NCBI RefSeq assembly: GCF_030418295.1
Contig: NZ_JAUHQA010000001.1
Location: 62,001 to 126,000 of the forward strand
DNA: 64,000 nucleotides
Origin: Demequina muriae
GTDB taxonomy: Bacteria; Actinomycetota; Actinomycetes; Actinomycetales; Demequinaceae
Direction: 5' to 3'
In this document: positions 7,697 through 17,883 of the stretch, piece after piece
Numbering within the stretch: position 1 is the first letter of the stretch
How the letters are laid out: each line of letters opens with the position of its first letter
The notes under the pieces: model-generated
The model's input: the letters and a program-made list of their open reading frames with translations, nothing else
Told to the model about the DNA's origin: nothing
Databases searched by the model: none
Program-made: the position numbers and the translations under genes

Positions 7697-9031
7697 ATGA
7701 GCATGATGTCCTGGACCCTGCATCGCGACGGCAAGTCCATCGCCCCCGACGGCGCCGTGCGCCCACGAGAGCGCCTCACGTGGCCGCGCACCATCGGCAT
7801 CGGCGCTCAGCACGTGCTCGCGATGTTCGGTTCCACGTTCATCGTGCCGGTGCTGACCGGCTTCCCTCCCACCGCGACGATCTTCTTCTCCGCAGTGGGC
7901 ACCGTCATCTTCCTGCTGATCACGGGCAACAGGCTGCCGTCGTACGTCGGCTCGAGCTTCGCCTTCATCGCTCCCATCACCGCCGCGATGGGTGCGGGCG
8001 GCATGGGCGTCGCGCTGGGCGGCCTCGTGATGACCGGGCTGCTCCTGGCCCTCGTCGGCGTGGTCGTGCACGTCTCCGGGACCCGGTGGATCGAGCTCAC
8101 AATGCCGCCGGTCGTCACCGGCGCGATCGTGATGCTCATCGGCCTCAACCTCGCGCCCGCCGCCTGGGGCATGGTGCAGGAGTCGTTGGGCACCGCCCTC
8201 GTGTCGGGGGTCGCCGTGGTGCTCATCACGGTGCTGTTCCGCGGCATCCTCGGCCGGCTGTCCATCCTGCTCGGCACGGCCGTCGGCTGCCTCGTCGCCG
8301 CGCTGCGGGGCGAGTACGACCTGACGGGCGTCTCGCAGGCCTCCTGGGTGGGGCTCCCCGACTTCCATGCGCCCGAGTTCGACCTGTCAGTGCTGGCGAT
8401 GTTCGTGCCGGTGCTGTTCGTGCTGATCGCCGAGAACATCGGCCACGTGAAGTCCGTCGCCGCCATGACGGGCGACGACCTCGACCCGATCACCGGACGC
8501 GCGCTTCTCGCGGACGGCGTCGCGACCACCGTGGCCGGCCTCGGCGGCGGATCGGGCACCACGACGTACGCCGAGAACATCGGTGTGATGGCGGCGACCC
8601 GGGTGTACTCGACCGCCGCGTACTGGTTCGCCGCGCTGTTCGCGCTGCTGCTGAGCCTGTCGCCCAAGTTCGGCGCGCTCATCGCGGCGACCCCTCCCGG
8701 CGTGCTGGGCGGCCTCGCGACGGTCCTGTTCGGCATGATCGCGGTGCTCGGCGCCCGCATCTGGGCCCAGGGCTCCGTCGACTTCGGCAACCCGGTGAAC
8801 CTGATGCCGGCCGGCATCGCGCTCATCATCGGTGCGGCGGACTACACCTGGACCGCCGGGGACATGACCTTCGGCGGCATCGTGCTGGGTACGGCGGCCG
8901 CCCTCGTGACCTATCACCTGATGGCGGCCGTGACCCGCTGGCGCGGCGCCGACCAGGCCGTGGCCTCGCCCGCCTACGTGGCGGGCGACCATGGAGCCGG
9001 CGACGCCGAGCCCGCGGAGCAGACCCGCTAG
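7697..9031 (+). CDS. NCS2-family nucleobase (uracil/xanthine) permease
   Basis: A 444-residue membrane protein with about 14 predicted segments beginning at 'TIGIGAQHVLAMFGSTFIVPVLTGFPPTA', the NCS2 signature start ('QHVLAMFG'). The substrate-binding half-helix motifs are present: 'IAENIGHVKSVAAMTG' (the UraA glutamate and histidine) and 'GGGSGTTTYAENIGVMAATRVYS'. It is likely a proton symporter for uracil or a related base; xanthine is less likely because the motif is closest to UraA/RutG. The ATG has a GAGGAGAA site 6 nt upstream. It stands alone between two minus-strand fatty-acid genes, so its role is not informed by context. Confidence 0.88.
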   Translation: MSMMSWTLHRDGKSIAPDGAVRPRERLTWPRTIGIGAQHVLAMFGSTFIVPVLTGFPPTATIFFSAVGTVIFLLITGNRLPSYVGSSFAFIAPITAAMGAGGMGVALGGLVMTGLLLALVGVVVHVSGTRWIELTMPPVVTGAIVMLIGLNLAPAAWGMVQESLGTALVSGVAVVLITVLFRGILGRLSILLGTAVGCLVAALRGEYDLTGVSQASWVGLPDFHAPEFDLSVLAMFVPVLFVLIAENIGHVKSVAAMTGDDLDPITGRALLADGVATTVAGLGGGSGTTTYAENIGVMAATRVYSTAAYWFAALFALLLSLSPKFGALIAATPPGVLGGLATVLFGMIAVLGARIWAQGSVDFGNPVNLMPAGIALIIGAADYTWTAGDMTFGGIVLGTAAALVTYHLMAAVTRWRGADQAVASPAYVAGDHGAGDAEPAEQTR

Positions 9032-9050
9032 CGCGGACGCCTCGGCCCGG

Positions 9051-9755
9051 TCAGTGACCCATGCCCAGGCCGCCGTCGACCGGGATCACGGCCCCTGAGA
9101 CGTAGCCCGCGCCGTCGGAGGCGAGGTACAGCGCGGCCGCGGCGACGTCATCGGTGCTGCCGAAGCGCTTGGCGGGGATGTTCGCCTCGTACTGCTTGAC
9201 GAGGTCCGCGCCCAGGTCGTCCGTCATGTCCGTCGTGATGAAGCCGGGCGCGATCACGTTCGCGGTGATGCCGCGGGCGCCGACCTCGCGCGTGATCGAC
9301 CTCGCCATGCCCACGAGTGCGGACTTGGACGCCGAGTAGTTGACCTGTCCCGGGTTGCCCATGAGGCCCACCACCGAGCCGACGAGCACGATCCGACCGA
9401 AGCGCTGGCGCACCATCGACTGCGTGGCGCGCCGCACGCACCGGAAGGTGCCCGTGAGGTTCGTGTCGAGGACCGTCTCGAAGTCCTCGTCCGACATGCG
9501 CATGAGGAGCCCGTCGCGCGTGATGCCCGCGTTGGCGACGAGCACCTCGACGCGGCCGTGGCGCTCCTCGAGCGCGTCGAAGGCGGCGTTCACGGCGTCG
9601 GTGTCGGTGATGTCCGCGATGGCGCCGTCGACGCCCTCGGGCAGTTCGCCGCTGCGATGGATCGAACTCACCGTGAAGCCGGCGGCGACGAAGGATTCGG
9701 CGATCGCGCGGCCGATGCCGCGGTTCGCCCCGGTGACGAGGACGTGTCGAGTCAT
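9051..9755 (-). CDS. fabG: 3-oxoacyl-[acyl-carrier-protein] reductase
   Basis: A 234-residue classical SDR. It has the cofactor loop 'LVTGANRGIGRAIAESF', 'VANAGITRD', the catalytic serine in 'VLVGSVVGLMGNPGQ', the Tyr-x3-Lys pair in 'NYSASKSALVG', and the FabG ending 'YVSGAVIPVDGG'. It reduces beta-ketoacyl-ACP with NADPH in fatty-acid elongation. In mycobacteria the orthologue (fabG1/mabA) is directly followed by inhA; here the two are separated by a permease gene. The ATG (MTRHVLVTG) is preferred over an upstream GTG because a TACCGT box lies 7 nt before it. Confidence 0.9.
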   Translation of the reverse strand: MTRHVLVTGANRGIGRAIAESFVAAGFTVSSIHRSGELPEGVDGAIADITDTDAVNAAFDALEERHGRVEVLVANAGITRDGLLMRMSDEDFETVLDTNLTGTFRCVRRATQSMVRQRFGRIVLVGSVVGLMGNPGQVNYSASKSALVGMARSITREVGARGITANVIAPGFITTDMTDDLGADLVKQYEANIPAKRFGSTDDVAAAALYLASDGAGYVSGAVIPVDGGLGMGH

Positions 9756-9762
9756 GGGCGCC

Positions 9763-9768
9763 ACGGTA
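9763..9768 (-). promoter_or_regulatory. -10 box of fabG
   Basis: TACCGT, 7 nt before the fabG ATG; implies a leaderless transcript. Confidence 0.5.
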
Positions 9769-9817
9769 GCGCGAATGGCCGGGGAGGCGAGGCACCGAAG
9801 CGTGCGCCGGTGCCGAC

Positions 9818-9823
9818 TAGCAT
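9818..9823 (+). promoter_or_regulatory. -10 box of the SURF1-like gene
   Basis: TAGCAT, exactly 6 nt before the GTG start; implies a leaderless transcript and supports the GTG. Confidence 0.5.
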
Positions 9824-9829
9824 CGTGGG

Positions 9830-10738
9830 GTGCCTTCCGCCCGCCACCCCAGCGTGATGCGCATCGTCCTCACGATGGCGATCGCGCTGTCCGTCGCTGC
9901 CGTCGCCGTGATGCTCGGCTTCTGGCAGTACGGACGTCACGTCGAGAGGGCCGATGCCGTCGCGGACTTCGAGGCGGCCGCGGACCTCGGCCCGGTGGAG
10001 GTGGGCGAGGTGGCCCCCCGGGGCGCGACGGCGCTCCCGTCGGGCACGCAATGGCGGACGGTCACCGCCACCGGCATCGTCGACCCGGGCTCGCTGACCG
10101 TGCTGCGCACGCGGCCGGTGGAGAGCACTCCCGCGTGGCAGTACCTCGCATGGCTCGACACGGACGACGGCCGATCGTTCCTCGTGGACCTGGGCTGGAT
10201 CCGCCAGCCGGGCCCCACCGAGGACCCCGCCGTGCCCGACCTCGACGCGACACAGCGCGTCACCGTGACGGCGGTGCTGCGCGAGTGGGAGCCCGACGAC
10301 GGCAAGGGCGCAGGAGACAGCATCACGCGCATCACGCCCGCCCAGCTGCCCGAGCCCGCCGGCGATCCCGTCCCGGGCTACGGCATGCTCCGCGAGATCT
10401 GCGACGACGGCGGCTGCGCCGAGACCCCTGTGGGCGCCCCGGTGCCCCTGCCCGAACTGTCCGTGGGTCCCCACCTGTCCTACGCGTGGCAGTGGTGGCT
10501 GTTCGCCGCGATGGCCCCGGCAGGCGGCATCCTGCTGCTGCGCCGCGATCGCCTCGTCGCTGATGAACGGACGGCGGACGAGCGGATCGCGGACGGAAGC
10601 CCCCTCGCGGACGGCGCCGGTGCGCCCCTGCCGCCGCCGACCGCGGTGAGCGCGCCGCGCGAGCCCGCCCGCGCATCGGCCGCATCCCGGCGTCGCCGCA
10701 AGGGCCCCTCCGACGAGGAGATCGAGGACGCGCTCTAG
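9830..10738 (+). CDS. SURF1-family cytochrome oxidase assembly protein
   Basis: A 302-residue protein with the SURF1 layout: an N-terminal membrane segment (~10-32) ending in the family motif 'LGFWQYGRHVERADAV', a soluble loop with 'TATGIVDPGSLTVLRTRP' and 'FLVDLGWIRQP' (conserved G-W), and a second membrane segment near 'LSYAWQWWLFAAMAPAGGILLLRRD' (~215-240). SURF1 proteins help heme a insertion into cytochrome c oxidase, and ctaA lies 11 kb away. A 60-residue charged, disordered tail follows. The GTG start matches a -10 box 6 nt upstream; an ATG 27 nt downstream is the alternative. Confidence 0.88.
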   Translation: MPSARHPSVMRIVLTMAIALSVAAVAVMLGFWQYGRHVERADAVADFEAAADLGPVEVGEVAPRGATALPSGTQWRTVTATGIVDPGSLTVLRTRPVESTPAWQYLAWLDTDDGRSFLVDLGWIRQPGPTEDPAVPDLDATQRVTVTAVLREWEPDDGKGAGDSITRITPAQLPEPAGDPVPGYGMLREICDDGGCAETPVGAPVPLPELSVGPHLSYAWQWWLFAAMAPAGGILLLRRDRLVADERTADERIADGSPLADGAGAPLPPPTAVSAPREPARASAASRRRRKGPSDEEIEDAL

Positions 10739-10748
10739 AGCGCGTCGA

Positions 10749-12347
<1,599 letters not shown>

Positions 12348-12477
12348 CGAATGTCCTTCCGGGTGGTGACACGTGTGTTGTGGGGTGTCCACAGAGTTTC
12401 TGCACACGGCGAGAGACCGATGTCCCCGCCAGTAGCGTGTGCGCTTGGAAACCATTGTCCCAGAGGAGGGGAACCTC

Positions 12478-13134
12478 ATGCACCGCCACCTGAACGGCCC
12501 GACCGTCGCCCTGGTCGCCGTCTTCGCCGCGTTCATCGCGGCCTCCACTGCCGTGCCAGAGGTCACGCTCGCCTTCGGAGTGCCGCTGTCGCTGCAGACC
12601 TTCGCAGTGGTGCTCGCCGCCCTCGCACTGGGCCCCTGGCGCGCGGCCGCCGCCATGTCGCTGTACCTCGTGGTGGGGCTCGCCGGCGCGCCGATCTTCG
12701 CCAACTTCCGCGGCGGCCCCAGCGTGTTCGCGGGCCCCACCGGCGGATACCTGGTGGGCATGCTGGCCGCCACCGTCGTCGTCGGCGCGCTCGTGACGTG
12801 GCGCCGCCGCCGCGGACCTCTCACGTTCCTCGCGCTGATCGGCCCCGGCCTCGTGTCCATCCCGGTCATCTACGCCGTCGGAGTGCCGTGGCTCGCCGCG
12901 CGCACCGGACTGCCCGTGCTGCCCCCCGCGGGCTGCGACAACCTCTGGAGCGTGTCGGAGGAGTGCGCGAACGCGCTGACGGTGGGCGTGGTGCCGTTCC
13001 TGCCTGGCGACCTCGTCAAGGTGGCCCTTGCCGCGCTCGCGGCCGCCGTCATCCACCGCGCCTACCCCCAGTTGATGCCGGCTCCTGCGCTCCGCGGGGC
13101 GGCAGTGAAGCGCGAAACGGCCGCGACCGCTTAG
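12478..13134 (+). CDS. bioY: Biotin ECF transporter S component BioY
   Basis: A 218-residue integral membrane protein with about six segments. 'VTLAFGVPLSLQTFAVVLAALALGPWRAAAAMSLYLVVGLAGAPIFANFRGG' and 'GPTGGYLVGM' match the BioY substrate-binding core. It binds biotin and passes it through the energising module encoded by the next two genes. The ATG has a GAGGAGGGG ribosome site 6 nt upstream. Spacing to the ATPase gene is 9 nt, so the three genes form one operon. A periplasmic loop with two cysteines (~160-170) is unusual and may form a disulphide. Confidence 0.92.
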   Translation: MHRHLNGPTVALVAVFAAFIAASTAVPEVTLAFGVPLSLQTFAVVLAALALGPWRAAAAMSLYLVVGLAGAPIFANFRGGPSVFAGPTGGYLVGMLAATVVVGALVTWRRRRGPLTFLALIGPGLVSIPVIYAVGVPWLAARTGLPVLPPAGCDNLWSVSEECANALTVGVVPFLPGDLVKVALAALAAAVIHRAYPQLMPAPALRGAAVKRETAATA

Positions 13135-13143
13135 CCTTGACGC

Positions 13144-13848
13144 ATGATCGAATTCAAGGACGCGGCCGTGGTCGCGCCCGATTCCGGCGTGCCCATCCTG
13201 GAACCGACCAGCCTCACGCTCACTGAACGGCACATCTCCATCGTCGGCGCCAACGGCGGCGGCAAGTCCACGCTGGTGCGACTCATCAATGGGCTGGTGC
13301 TGCCATCGGAGGGCTCCGTCGAGGTCGAGGGGCTCGATGTGGCCAAGCACGGGCCACGCGTGCGCCGCATGGTCGGGTTCCTGTTCACGGACCCGTCCGC
13401 GCAGCTCATCATGCCCACGGCGATCGAGGACGTGATGCTGTCGCTCCGGCGCACCATCAAGAACAAGCACGAGCGCACCGCCGCCGCCCTCGCCGCTCTC
13501 GAGGAGTTCGGCCTGGGCGACCGCGCCGACGTCTCCGTGAGCGCGCTCTCGGGCGGCCAGCGCCAGCTGCTCGCCATGGCGGGCGTGCTGGCGGTGACGC
13601 CGCGAGTGCTCGTGGCCGATGAGCCCACCACCCTGCTCGACCTGCGGTGGCGCGCACACATCGGCTCACTGCTGCGCTCACTGCCCGTCCAGCTCATCGA
13701 GGTCACCCACGATCTCGACTCCGCGGCCAGGGCCGAGCGCACGCTCGTGATCGACGAGGGCGCCGTCGCCTTCGACGGTTCGCCGGTCGAGGCTGTCGCG
13801 TACTACCGGGACCTCATGTTCGGTCGCGTGCGGAGGGACTCCGCGTGA
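13144..13848 (+). CDS. bioM: Biotin ECF transporter ATPase (BioM/CbiO-like)
   Basis: A 234-residue ECF-type ABC ATPase with Walker A 'GANGGGKST' (~38), Q-loop region 'FLFTDPSAQLIMPTAIEDV' typical of EcfA/CbiO proteins, signature 'LSGGQRQLLAMAGVL', Walker B 'VLVADEPTTLLD' and H-loop 'VTHDLDSA'. Position between bioY and the T component identifies it as BioM. Its TGA overlaps the GTG of the next gene (GTGA), so the two are translationally coupled. It is likely to work as a homodimer because no second ATPase gene is present. Confidence 0.92.
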   Translation: MIEFKDAAVVAPDSGVPILEPTSLTLTERHISIVGANGGGKSTLVRLINGLVLPSEGSVEVEGLDVAKHGPRVRRMVGFLFTDPSAQLIMPTAIEDVMLSLRRTIKNKHERTAAALAALEEFGLGDRADVSVSALSGGQRQLLAMAGVLAVTPRVLVADEPTTLLDLRWRAHIGSLLRSLPVQLIEVTHDLDSAARAERTLVIDEGAVAFDGSPVEAVAYYRDLMFGRVRRDSA

Positions 13849-14660
13849 TCTCGATGCTCGGCCTGTACCGGCCGCGCCGCACGCCTCTGCACTCCGCTCC
13901 GGCGTGGTTCAAGGTGCTCATGCTCGTGACCCTCGCGATCGTGACCGTCGCCATCGGCGATCCCGTCACGTCTGTCGGCATCATGTGCGCGTGTCTCCTG
14001 CTGCTGCTCAGCACCGAGCCGCCGCCACGCGCGACCCTGCTCGCGCTGCTGGGCACGGCCATCGTCGCGGCGCTGAGCTCGAGCCTTCACCTGTGGCGCG
14101 GGGACTATGCGCGGGCGATCGACATCTCCGCGGACCTGATCGGCATCGTCGCGCTGGCGCTCGCCGTCACCTGCTCGACCTCGATGGAGGCCATGCTCGA
14201 CTTCGTGTCGTGGGCCGCCCGACCGATCCGGTTCCTGCTGCCACCCGAGACGCTTGGCCTGATGTTCGCGCTGATGCTGCGGGCGCTGCCCGAGGTGGCG
14301 AGGATGTACCTGGAGTCGCGCCAGGCTGCGCGTGCGCGCGGGCTCGACCGATCGATCCGAGCGGTCGTGTTCCCCACCACCACGCGCACGGTCGGCTTCT
14401 CACTGCAGCTGGGGCAGGCGCTCCACGCACGCGGCATCGCGGAGGAGGCACGCGAGAAGCGTCAGTCGCGAGCGGCGAAGGCCGCCGAGGCGCGAGTCCT
14501 GAAGCGCGCGAAGAAGCAGGCCAAGGATTCCCCGGGCGCGAATGCTGGCGCTGCGGCACCGGCATCGGCCGGCGAGACCATGTCACGCCAGGACGCGTTC
14601 GACCTGCTGTCGGCGACGTCTCCCGGGGACGCCGGCGAGGCGGGGACCGCACCGAAGTAG
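13845..14660 (+). CDS. bioN: Biotin ECF transporter T component BioN
   Basis: A 271-residue transmembrane coupling protein with four or five segments and the two ECF-T coupling motifs, 'ESRQAARARGLD' and, in the last helix, 'ALHARGIAEEAREK'. These A-R-G helices dock the ATPases. The GTG start overlaps the bioM stop and has a GGAGG site 10 nt upstream. The last ~70 residues are rich in Lys, Arg, Ala, Gly and Pro and extend beyond the usual BioN end, so they are probably a disordered cytoplasmic tail. The gene converges on the suf operon. Confidence 0.9.
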   Translation: MISMLGLYRPRRTPLHSAPAWFKVLMLVTLAIVTVAIGDPVTSVGIMCACLLLLLSTEPPPRATLLALLGTAIVAALSSSLHLWRGDYARAIDISADLIGIVALALAVTCSTSMEAMLDFVSWAARPIRFLLPPETLGLMFALMLRALPEVARMYLESRQAARARGLDRSIRAVVFPTTTRTVGFSLQLGQALHARGIAEEAREKRQSRAAKAAEARVLKRAKKQAKDSPGANAGAAAPASAGETMSRQDAFDLLSATSPGDAGEAGTAPK

Positions 14661-14687
14661 CGTGGCGCGGTCCCAGCTCGGCTCGGT

Positions 14688-15014
14688 CTAGACGTTGAAG
14701 CCGAGCGCCCGCAGCTGATCGCGGCCGTCGTCGGTGATCTTGTCGGGGCCCCACGGCGGCATCCACACCCAGTTGATGCGGAAGCCGTCGACGATTCCCT
14801 CCAGCGCCTGGCCCGTCTGGTCCTCGAGCACGTCAGTCAGTGGGCAGGCTGCCGACGTGAGCGTCATGTCGATGACGGCGTGCTGATTCTCGTCGAGCGA
14901 GACGCCGTAGACGAGTCCCAGATCGACGACGTTGATCCCCAGCTCGGGATCGATCACGTCGCGCATGGCCTCTTCGACGTCCGCCGCGTTGGCAGGGGTC
15001 TTGGTCTCGGTCAT
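14688..15014 (-). CDS. sufT: SUF system protein SufT (DUF59/MIP18-like)
   Basis: A 108-residue MIP18-family protein with the family core 'DPELGINVVDLGLVYGV' and the cysteine motif 'TLTSAACPLTDVLEDQ'. SufT proteins help maturation or delivery of Fe-S clusters and are the last gene of actinobacterial suf operons, as here (M. tuberculosis Rv1466 in my recollection). The ATG overlaps the sufU stop by 4 nt. Close relatives include PaaD, but no phenylacetate genes are nearby. Confidence 0.9.
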   Translation of the reverse strand: MTETKTPANAADVEEAMRDVIDPELGINVVDLGLVYGVSLDENQHAVIDMTLTSAACPLTDVLEDQTGQALEGIVDGFRINWVWMPPWGPDKITDDGRDQLRALGFNV

Positions 15015-15490
15015 GATTCGTCCTTTCGTGCCTGGATCACAGCGTCCTTGAACGCCATCCATCCCAGCATGGCGCACTTGATGCGTGCCGGATACTTGCC
15101 CACTCCGACGAACGCGGTGGCGTCGCCGAGCAGGTCTTCTTTGGTCTCGTCCAGGGGCTGACCCTTGGACTGCATGAGCTCGCGGAAGGCGTCCATCGTA
15201 AGATCCGCCTCGGCCAGGCTCTCGCCCTCGACGAGTTCGTGCAGCACGGACACGGACGCCTGGGAGATCGAGCAGCCCTGGCCCTCCCACGACAGCGAGG
15301 AGATGCGGTCGCCGTCGAGACCCACGCGCAGGCGGATCTCGTCTCCGCACGTGGTGTTCACCTGGTGGGACTCCCCCGTCGCAGGAAGGTCGACGTCCAC
15401 CAGCCCGCGCCCATGGGGCGCACGCGCGTGGTCCATGATGACCTGCTGGTACATCTGCTCCAGTCCGCTGGAGCCGCTCGTGGTGCTCAT
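15011..15490 (-). CDS. sufU: Fe-S assembly protein SufU
   Basis: A 159-residue SufU. The three conserved cysteines that bind zinc and accept sulfur are in 'NTTCGDEIRL', 'GQGCSISQAS' and 'RIKCAMLGW', with the SufU-specific insertion between the second and third. It takes sulfur from SufS by zinc-ligand exchange and passes it to the SufBCD scaffold. It overlaps sufS by 4 nt and sufT by 4 nt, so the three are translationally coupled. Confidence 0.95.
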   Translation of the reverse strand: MSTTSGSSGLEQMYQQVIMDHARAPHGRGLVDVDLPATGESHQVNTTCGDEIRLRVGLDGDRISSLSWEGQGCSISQASVSVLHELVEGESLAEADLTMDAFRELMQSKGQPLDETKEDLLGDATAFVGVGKYPARIKCAMLGWMAFKDAVIQARKDES

Positions 15491-16761
15491 GCTCTCACTC
15501 CAAAGAAGGCAGGGACGGTCGCGAGCGCGTCGACGAACGCGCGCGCATCATCCAGGGTGGTGTACACGTGGGCGCTGGCGCGGGTCGAGCCCGTCAGCCC
15601 GAACCGGCGGTGCAGGGGCTGGCCGCAGTGGTGCCCCACGCGCACCGCCACGCCAGCATCGTCGAGCACCTGGCCCACGTCGTGCGTGTGCACGCCGTCC
15701 ACCGCCACCGCCGCGATGGCGATGACGTCGCGGGAGTCGGCGTCGCCGACCGGCCCGAGCAGGCGCACGCCGGGAATCTCGGCGACTCCTCCGCGCAGGA
15801 TCGTGGCGATGTCGCGCTCGTGAGCCTCGACGCGGTCCATGCCGATGCCCATGAGGTACCGCGCGGCGGCACCCATGCCGACGGCTTGGGCGACGGGCTG
15901 CGTGCCCGCCTCGAAGCGCATCGGCGCCTCGAGCCAGGAGGTCTCCTCCATCGTGACGGTCTTCACCGCTCCACCGCCGAAGATGCTCGGCGGCAGCGCG
16001 TCCAGGAGCGCCTTGCGCCCATACAGAGCGCCGATGCCGGTGGGACCGAGCATCTTGTGCGCGCTGAGGGCCATGAAGTCCACGTCGAGCGCCTTCACGT
16101 CCACGGGGAGGTGAGGCACCGACTGGCAGCCGTCGAGCACCGTGAGTGCGCCGACCGCCTTCGCGCGCGCCACCAACGTGGCGACCGGCGAGATCACGCC
16201 GGTGATGTTCGAGACGTGCGTGAACGCGAGCACCTTGGTGCGCTCGTTCACGTGTGTCTCCAGGTGATCGAGGATCATCCGGCCGTCGTCGTCGACCGGG
16301 ATCCATCTCAGGGTCGCACCCGTGCGGATCGCGAGAGCCTGCCATGGCACCAGGTTCGCGTGGTGCTCGGTCTCGGTGACGCAGATCTCGTCGCCGGGGC
16401 CGATGCGGAAGCGCTCGGCCTCGGCCCCGCCGATGCCGGCAGACGCGTTGCCGATGCCGCTGGCGACGAGGTTCAGCGCCGCAGTCGCGTTCTCGGTCCA
16501 CACGATCTCGTCCTGTGCGGCGCCCACCAGCGTGGCGACGTCAGAGCGCGCGCCTTCGAAGAGGTCGGTCGCCTCCTCCGCCAGCAGGTGGGCACCACGC
16601 GCGACCGCGCCGTTGTGATGCTCGTAGAAGTCCCGCTCCGCGTCGAGCACGACACGGGGCTTCTGCGAGGTCGCTCCCGAATCCAGGTACACGAGCGGCT
16701 TCCCGTTCCTGACCGTGCGGGCCAGGAGCGGGAAGTCGTCGCGCAGATCGGGCAGCAGCAT
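15487..16761 (-). CDS. sufS: Cysteine desulfurase SufS
   Basis: A 424-residue group II PLP-dependent cysteine desulfurase. It has 'KPLVYLDSGATSQKP', the PLP-histidine motif 'TETEHHANLVPWQ', the lysine that forms the Schiff base in 'ALSAHKMLGPTGIGALYG', and the short catalytic loop 'RVGHHCGQPLHRRFG' with the active cysteine, which together mark SufS rather than IscS. It converts cysteine to alanine and loads sulfur on SufU. The ATG follows sufC by 8 nt. Confidence 0.95.
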   Translation of the reverse strand: MLLPDLRDDFPLLARTVRNGKPLVYLDSGATSQKPRVVLDAERDFYEHHNGAVARGAHLLAEEATDLFEGARSDVATLVGAAQDEIVWTENATAALNLVASGIGNASAGIGGAEAERFRIGPGDEICVTETEHHANLVPWQALAIRTGATLRWIPVDDDGRMILDHLETHVNERTKVLAFTHVSNITGVISPVATLVARAKAVGALTVLDGCQSVPHLPVDVKALDVDFMALSAHKMLGPTGIGALYGRKALLDALPPSIFGGGAVKTVTMEETSWLEAPMRFEAGTQPVAQAVGMGAAARYLMGIGMDRVEAHERDIATILRGGVAEIPGVRLLGPVGDADSRDVIAIAAVAVDGVHTHDVGQVLDDAGVAVRVGHHCGQPLHRRFGLTGSTRASAHVYTTLDDARAFVDALATVPAFFGVRA

Positions 16762-16769
16762 GGGGGTCC

Positions 16770-17525
16770 TTACGCGCTCGCCAGGAACCGGTCGTAGCCC
16801 TCGGCCTCAAGCTGCTCGGCGAGCTCGGGGCCGCCCTCTTCGGCGATGCGTCCGTCCACGAAGACGTGCACGAAGTCGGGCTTGATGTAACGGAGGATCC
16901 GCGTGTAGTGCGTGATCATCATGACGCCCAGGCCGGTGGTCTCCTTGACGCGGTTCACGCCTTCGGACACGATCCGGAGCGCATCCACGTCGAGTCCTGA
17001 GTCCGTCTCATCGAGGATCGCGATCTTGGGCTGCAGGAGCTCCATCTGGAGGATCTCGTGGCGCTTCTTCTCGCCGCCGGAGAAGCCCTCGTTGACGTTG
17101 CGCTCGGCGAACGCGGGGTCCATCCGCAGCTGCTCCATCGAGGCCTTCATGTCCTTGACCCAGTGGCGCAGCTTGGGTGCCTCGCCGTCGAGCGCGGTCT
17201 TCGCCGTCCGAAGGAAGTTGGACACCGAGACGCCGGGGACCTCGACCGGGTACTGCATCGCGAGGAACAGGCCCGCCTTGGCGCGCTCGTCGACGCTCAT
17301 GTCGAGCACGTTCTCGCCGTCGAGCAGCACCTCGCCGTCGGTGATCTGGTACTTGGGGTGTCCGGCGACCGAGTAGGCCAGCGTGGACTTCCCCGAGCCG
17401 TTGGGACCCATGATGGCGTGCGTCTCACCAGAGTTGATGGTGAGGTCCACGCCCTTCAGGATCTCCTTGGTGCCCTCAGGCGTATCCACGCTCACGTGGA
17501 GGTTCTTGATTTCCAGGGTGCTCAT
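16770..17525 (-). CDS. sufC: Fe-S assembly ATPase SufC
   Basis: A 251-residue ABC-type ATPase of the SufBCD complex: Walker A 'GPNGSGKST' (~39), 'FLAMQYPVEVPGV' in the Q-loop region, signature 'FSGGEKKRHEILQ', and the SufC-typical Walker B 'AILDETDSGLDVDAL'. It drives conformational change of SufB/SufD during cluster assembly. The ATG has GGAG 8 nt upstream; the gene lies 16 nt after the Rieske-type gene, within the same operon. Confidence 0.95.
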   Translation of the reverse strand: MSTLEIKNLHVSVDTPEGTKEILKGVDLTINSGETHAIMGPNGSGKSTLAYSVAGHPKYQITDGEVLLDGENVLDMSVDERAKAGLFLAMQYPVEVPGVSVSNFLRTAKTALDGEAPKLRHWVKDMKASMEQLRMDPAFAERNVNEGFSGGEKKRHEILQMELLQPKIAILDETDSGLDVDALRIVSEGVNRVKETTGLGVMMITHYTRILRYIKPDFVHVFVDGRIAEEGGPELAEQLEAEGYDRFLASA

Positions 17526-17541
17526 GTGTTGCTCCAAACTC

Positions 17542-17883
17542 TTAAGAAGACAGGGGGTTGTCGACGTCGACGAGCACGCGCTCGCCGTCGATGCGGACGG
17601 GGTAGGTGGCGACGGGGTCGATCGCGGGCAGCTCGTCAGGGACGCCCGTGCGCACATCGAAGCGGCTCCCGTGCGCCCAGCACTCGAGGTGGCAGCCGTC
17701 GACGTCGCCCTCGCCGAGCGGAACCTCGCCGTGCGTGCACATGCCGCCGATGGCGTAGTAGTCGCCGTCATCGGTACGGACGACCGCGACCGGCGTGTCC
17801 GTGCCGTCCGCCAGCGTGAGGTCGGTCTGCAGTGCGGACCCCGGCTCGAGAGCCGTCACGTCGCACGCGAACTGCTCAGCCAT
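17542..17883 (-). CDS. Rieske 2Fe-2S ferredoxin-like protein within the suf operon
   Basis: A 113-residue protein consisting of one Rieske domain. Both ligand pairs are intact: 'CTHGEV' (Cys-x-His) and 'CWAHGSRFD' (Cys-x2-His), 17 residues apart. It lacks membrane segments and resembles the ferredoxin component of bacterial dioxygenases (non-heme type, NirD-like). It sits between sufD and sufC, overlapping sufD by 8 nt. Related actinobacterial suf operons carry such a gene, but its role (electron supply to cluster assembly, or just a client) is not established. Confidence 0.85.
   Translation of the reverse strand: MAEQFACDVTALEPGSALQTDLTLADGTDTPVAVVRTDDGDYYAIGGMCTHGEVPLGEGDVDGCHLECWAHGSRFDVRTGVPDELPAIDPVATYPVRIDGERVLVDVDNPLSS

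Noticed and set aside
12353..12477. Possible small gene or riboswitch before bioY
   Set aside because: The gap of ~125 bp shows only a TAGCGT -10-like word and the ribosome site; I see no conserved leader structure.
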